In this document: positions 6,629 through 8,906 of the stretch, one piece after another
How positions within the stretch are numbered: position 1 is the first letter of the stretch
How the letters are laid out: every line of letters begins with the position of its first letter
From: UBA2653 sp964572685
GTDB taxonomy: Bacteria > Pseudomonadota > Gammaproteobacteria > Legionellales > Legionellaceae
Assembly (NCBI GenBank): GCA_964572685.1
Contig: CAZNFJ010000061.1
Span: 1-8,906, forward strand
Length of the DNA stretch: 8,906 bases
Reading direction: 5' to 3'
Made by a program: the position numbers and the translations under genes
The notes under the pieces: model-generated
Databases searched by the model: none
Told to the model about the DNA's origin: nothing
What the model saw: the letters and a program-made list of their open reading frames with translations, nothing else

Positions 6629-7746
6629 ATGTTCATTCGAATTCACCTGCGTATAAATTACCCAGACTAGGCCTTCATATTGATGGCCCCCTCTTTATAC
6701 TCATTATGATTATGGCAAGCTTTGGAATGATTATTTTATATAGTGCGGCCAGTCAAAGCATGGCTGTGCTCATCCGACAATTCATGCGTTTAGGAGCGGC
6801 CATTGCTTTAATGTTATTTCTAGCGTTTATTCCGCCGCATAAATATAAGAACTGGACACCTCCACTCTATTTTTTGGGCTTAATTCTACTCATAGCCGTG
6901 ATGGTGATAGGTAAAATTGGAAAAGGAGCACAACGATGGCTTGATTTGGGATTTTTTCGATTCCAACCATCAGAAATTATGAAGCTGGCGGTCCCCATGA
7001 TGATAGCCTGGTACGTCGACAAGAAAAAAATTCCAATGAGTGCTTCCACCGTCATCATTTGTGGGCTTCTTATGTTCATACCCTGTGGCTTGATTGCCAA
7101 ACAACCCGATTTGGGAACAGCCATCATGGTAGCGATTGCCGGCGGTTCCGTACTCTTTGCCGCAGGCCTTGCCTGGCAAATCTTTGCAGTAGGCGCTCTG
7201 GGTATTGCTGTTAGTGCACCATTTTTATGGCATTTTTTACATGATTATCAAAAAAAACGCCTCATCACCCTGATTCATCCTGAACAAGATCCACTTGGCT
7301 CAGGTTATCATATCATTCAATCCAAAATTGCCATTGGCTCGGGTGGAACAATGGGGAAAGGCTGGCTTCATGGCACTCAAGCACATTTAAACTTTTTACC
7401 GGAACATGCAACAGATTTTATCTTTGCTGTTTGCGGAGAAGAATTTGGATTATTTGGTGGAACAATAATCATTATCTTACTACTTTTAATTACCTTTAGA
7501 GGTTTGTATCTGGCTAAAAACGCTCATTCCACGTTTACTCGCTTACTCGCTACAAGTTTGATATCAACTTTTTTTCTATCTGGTTTTGTCAACATTGCCA
7601 TGGTCATGGGTGTTTTACCTGTCGTTGGGATTCCTCTCCCCTTGGTCAGCTACGGCGGCACCGCCATGCTCACCTTTTTTGCTTTCTTTGGCGTCATCAT
7701 GTCCATTGGCACACATCATCTTATGTTTGAGGAGGAGATGAAGTGA
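6625..7746 (+). CDS. rodA: Peptidoglycan glycosyltransferase RodA (MrdB, SEDS family)
   Basis: RodA is the SEDS-family polymerase that extends glycan strands from lipid II in the inner membrane, in complex with PBP2. The product has 373 residues, close to E. coli RodA (370), with about ten hydrophobic segments. Family signatures are GKIGKGAQRWLDLGFFRFQP (96-115) with PSE following, AKQPDLGTA (158-166), HPEQDPLGSGYHIIQSKIAI (218-237), and FLPEHATDFIFAVCGEEFGL (257-276). Asp264 is the catalytic aspartate position. Near the C-terminus, GIPLPLVSYGGTAML (335-349) is also diagnostic. The start overlaps the mrdA stop by four bases (ATGA), and GAGG at 6614-6617 is a well-placed ribosome binding site inside mrdA. 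The last 26 bases overlap the 3' end of the opposite-strand phytochelatin synthase-like gene, and no terminator is visible between them. Confidence 0.95.
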   Translation: MNVHSNSPAYKLPRLGLHIDGPLFILIMIMASFGMIILYSAASQSMAVLIRQFMRLGAAIALMLFLAFIPPHKYKNWTPPLYFLGLILLIAVMVIGKIGKGAQRWLDLGFFRFQPSEIMKLAVPMMIAWYVDKKKIPMSASTVIICGLLMFIPCGLIAKQPDLGTAIMVAIAGGSVLFAAGLAWQIFAVGALGIAVSAPFLWHFLHDYQKKRLITLIHPEQDPLGSGYHIIQSKIAIGSGGTMGKGWLHGTQAHLNFLPEHATDFIFAVCGEEFGLFGGTIIIILLLLITFRGLYLAKNAHSTFTRLLATSLISTFFLSGFVNIAMVMGVLPVVGIPLPLVSYGGTAMLTFFAFFGVIMSIGTHHLMFEEEMK

Positions 7747-8428
7747 TGATAAAACCACGATAAAAATTTCCGTCTTTGGTATCAACGGCGCTCCATAAGT
7801 CAGAAGTTTTGACCCAAAAAGGTGGATACATGTAACGAGCCACATCGAGAACCAAGAATCTATCAGATATTTCATCGTATGCAGCAATTGGTGAAAAATG
7901 CCCCTCACCTGCCTGCTGAAGATTACTCCTCAAAAAATTAACTATTACATACTGTTCATGCTGTATTGCATGCTTGAGTTGCGCTCGGAAAATTGATTCA
8001 CTGATTTCATTGGCATAAATCACTTTTGTGCTAACACCAAATTGTTGAATAGTTTTATACAATTGCGTAAGAGTAATCCCATTTTTTTGAATCAATTCTT
8101 CGGAAATAATTTTAGAGACACGCTTATCAAAAAAATTATCTTGCGTAAAATAATGAAAAGGACGATGTTTTTCATCCAAAGGTATATTATGTTGAATAGT
8201 ATTCAAAACCATAACAGCACTAGCGACACCACAATATGTTAAATATTTCTGAGTTGTAAAATGCTCTAAAAGCCTAAGTGAATTTGACTGCTTATTTCTT
8301 TGAATATATTGCATTCCTCTATCACTTGAAAATGATATCAGGTGTTTAGGTAGTAAACCAAAACTATAGCTGATTGAACTGCCCAAAAGTAATATAAAAA
8401 TGGTTTTTACAATGTATTTATGCATCAT
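7721..8428 (-). CDS. Exported phytochelatin synthase-like protein (glutathione gamma-glutamylcysteinyltransferase family)
   Basis: This papain-fold enzyme belongs to the phytochelatin synthase family, which cleaves Gly from glutathione. Plant enzymes transfer the gamma-Glu-Cys to another glutathione to make metal-binding phytochelatins; short bacterial members such as the Nostoc protein mainly hydrolyse glutathione. The 235 residues contain only the catalytic domain, without the Cys-rich C-terminal part of plant enzymes. Gln60 and Cys66 (TTQKYLTYCGVAS), His177 (GEGHFSPIAAYD) and Asp195 (FLVLDVARYMYPPFWV) reproduce the Nostoc spacing (Gln-Cys 6, His-Asp 18). Cys66 is the only cysteine. The N-terminus (KYIVKTIFILLLGSSISYS) is a likely signal peptide, placing the enzyme in the periplasm or outside the cell. 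The second ATG (8423-8425) is possible because GTGGGA lies at better spacing for it. Its 3' end overlaps rodA by 26 bases. The family is secure; activity and substrate are inferred. Confidence 0.88.
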   Translation of the reverse strand: MMHKYIVKTIFILLLGSSISYSFGLLPKHLISFSSDRGMQYIQRNKQSNSLRLLEHFTTQKYLTYCGVASAVMVLNTIQHNIPLDEKHRPFHYFTQDNFFDKRVSKIISEELIQKNGITLTQLYKTIQQFGVSTKVIYANEISESIFRAQLKHAIQHEQYVIVNFLRSNLQQAGEGHFSPIAAYDEISDRFLVLDVARYMYPPFWVKTSDLWSAVDTKDGNFYRGFIITSSPPQT

Positions 8429-8449
8429 TTTCCCACTTGGTTTTAAATT

Positions 8450-8477
8450 ATTCTATTGCTTTATGTTAGTGTCTCAA
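8450..8477 (-). promoter_or_regulatory. Promoter of the phytochelatin synthase-like gene
   Basis: On the minus strand TTGAGA (8477 to 8472) matches five of six -35 bases and TAGAAT (8455 to 8450) matches five of six -10 bases, with a 16-bp spacer. Transcription would start near 8443, leaving a leader of about 15 bases. The -35 hexamer lies at the apparent left edge of the IS remnant while the -10 lies outside it, so this may be a hybrid promoter formed by the insertion. Confidence 0.55.
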
Positions 8478-8553
8478 AGTTTCTGTAAATTCAGGAAGGT
8501 CTAGAAAAGAAGAAAGCCATCCGTTAAATTCATGCGTGTTTCGAGACATACAT

Positions 8554-8559
8554 AGAGGA
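8554..8559 (+). promoter_or_regulatory. Ribosome binding site of the broken transposase gene
   Basis: AGAGGA ends seven bases before ATG 8567. It marks the original transposase start although the frame closes after 21 codons. Confidence 0.5.
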
Positions 8560-8566
8560 AAAACAA

Positions 8567-8834
8567 ATGGCTTTGAATATTAATAATAACAAATTTTTAG
8601 AGATTTCGGAAATCATTTGTGGGAAGGATTGAATGGTTTAGATAAGGCCGTTCAAATCCTGATTACCAGGCGATGCTGATTGAAAGAGACGCAGAACGCT
8701 ATGAAAGAACCCCTGAGCGTACTGGTTATGCCAATGGTTTTAAACTCAAGCAATTAAAAACCCGAGAAGGCCAATTCTATCAGAACTTTGTGGATTTGAA
8801 GTATCAAGCTCTGAAGTCGATAGAGCTTCGTTTC
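8567..8834 (+). pseudogene. IS256 (mutator-type) transposase, N-terminal fragment with frameshifts
   Basis: The original start is ATG 8567, giving MALNINNNKFLEISEII before a stop at 8630-8632. Reading continues in a second frame from 8620 as WEGLNGLDKAVQILI, and in a third frame from 8673 as MLIERDAERYERTPERTGYA and then NGFKLKQLKTREG. The segment ERYERTPERTGYANGF is diagnostic for the N-terminus of IS256-type transposases. The second shift is explained by one missing A, because ATTACCAGG should read ATT AAC CAG (Ile-Asn-Gln). After KTREG the frame reads QFYQNFVDLKYQALKS. I read this as a deletion that joined KTR of the N-terminal block to a later TR(E/D)GQFYP-like segment, followed by further shifts. 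The DDE catalytic domain is missing, so the gene is dead. Confidence 0.7.
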
Positions 8835-8859
8835 TTCTGTAAAAACTGTTTTACAGAAG
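8834..8859. repeat. Perfect 11-bp inverted repeat at the right edge of the IS remnant
   Basis: CTTCTGTAAAA and TTTTACAGAAG form a perfect stem around ACTG. The right arm resembles the inverted complement of the left IS end motif TTTCTGTAAA at 8480-8489, so it may be the right terminal repeat together with a second copy. No T-run follows, so it is not an obvious terminator. Confidence 0.5.
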
Positions 8860-8906
8860 TGGGTCAAAAAATTAGGACCAAAATTTTAAAAAATTAAGAT
8901 ATAATT

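Larger units (their letters stand above)
8471..8860 (+). mobile_element. Decayed IS256-family insertion sequence remnant
   Basis: About 390 bases remain of an element normally near 1.3 kb. The left part resembles an IS leader: a possible terminal repeat with TTCTGTAAA (8481-8489), about 75 non-coding bases, then a ribosome binding site and transposase start. The right part carries the same motif inverted, TTTACAGAA (8850-8858). Transposase coding between them is frameshifted and most of it, including the catalytic region, is gone. The exact ends are inferred; no target site duplication was identified. Confidence 0.5.

Noticed and set aside
7615..7908. Minus-strand open frame across the rodA end and the phytochelatin synthase-like gene
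   Set aside because: It is out of frame with both supported genes and its protein has low-complexity, non-family content.
8042..8242. Plus-strand 66-residue open frame
   Set aside because: It is antisense to the catalytic domain of the phytochelatin synthase-like gene and has no supporting features.
8900..8905. TATAAT at the right edge of the window
   Set aside because: There is no -35 match at suitable spacing and no downstream sequence to judge, and such hexamers are frequent in AT-rich DNA.

Overview
The window looks like chromosomal DNA of an AT-rich gammaproteobacterium, most probably Legionella or a close relative. This rests on three things: the gammaproteobacterial gene order rsfS-rlmH-mrdA-mrdB(rodA), low GC content as judged by eye, and accessory genes typical of that group (a secreted C1-type cysteine peptidase and an exported phytochelatin synthase-like protein). 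The genus assignment is inference from family knowledge; no database was searched.

Left part (1-2564). A possible last few codons of an upstream gene are followed by an Old Yellow Enzyme family flavin oxidoreductase (NemA-like, 40-1116). A non-coding gap of about 300 bases carries a promoter-like -10 element. Next comes a signal-peptide-bearing papain-like (C1) cysteine peptidase (1424-2428), closed by a clear 14-bp hairpin terminator.

Middle (2565-7746). A 427-residue protein of unknown function (2565-3848) precedes a cell-growth and cell-wall operon. A good extended -10 promoter (3852-3881) just after the unknown gene drives rsfS (ribosome silencing factor), rlmH (23S rRNA pseudouridine-1915 methyltransferase), mrdA (PBP2, the elongation transpeptidase) and rodA (SEDS glycosyltransferase partner of PBP2). 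The four genes overlap or are separated by six bases, so they should be co-transcribed and partly translationally coupled. PBP2 and RodA together form the core peptidoglycan synthase of the rod complex. The neighbours common elsewhere (nadD upstream, rlpA downstream) are absent, so the conserved block is bounded by accessory genes on both sides.

Right part (7721-8906). A phytochelatin synthase-like papain-fold enzyme with a signal peptide and an intact Gln/Cys/His/Asp active site lies on the minus strand. Its 3' end overlaps the end of rodA by 26 bases, tail to tail. Its putative promoter appears to draw its -35 element from the edge of a decayed IS256-family insertion sequence (about 8471-8860). 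Only frameshifted and internally deleted pieces of that element's transposase N-terminus survive.

I see no CRISPR array, tRNA, rRNA or complete mobile element, and no convincing new multi-gene system. The points most worth following are the exported phytochelatin synthase with its possible IS-derived hybrid promoter, and the uncharacterised 427-residue protein with two similar short segments.
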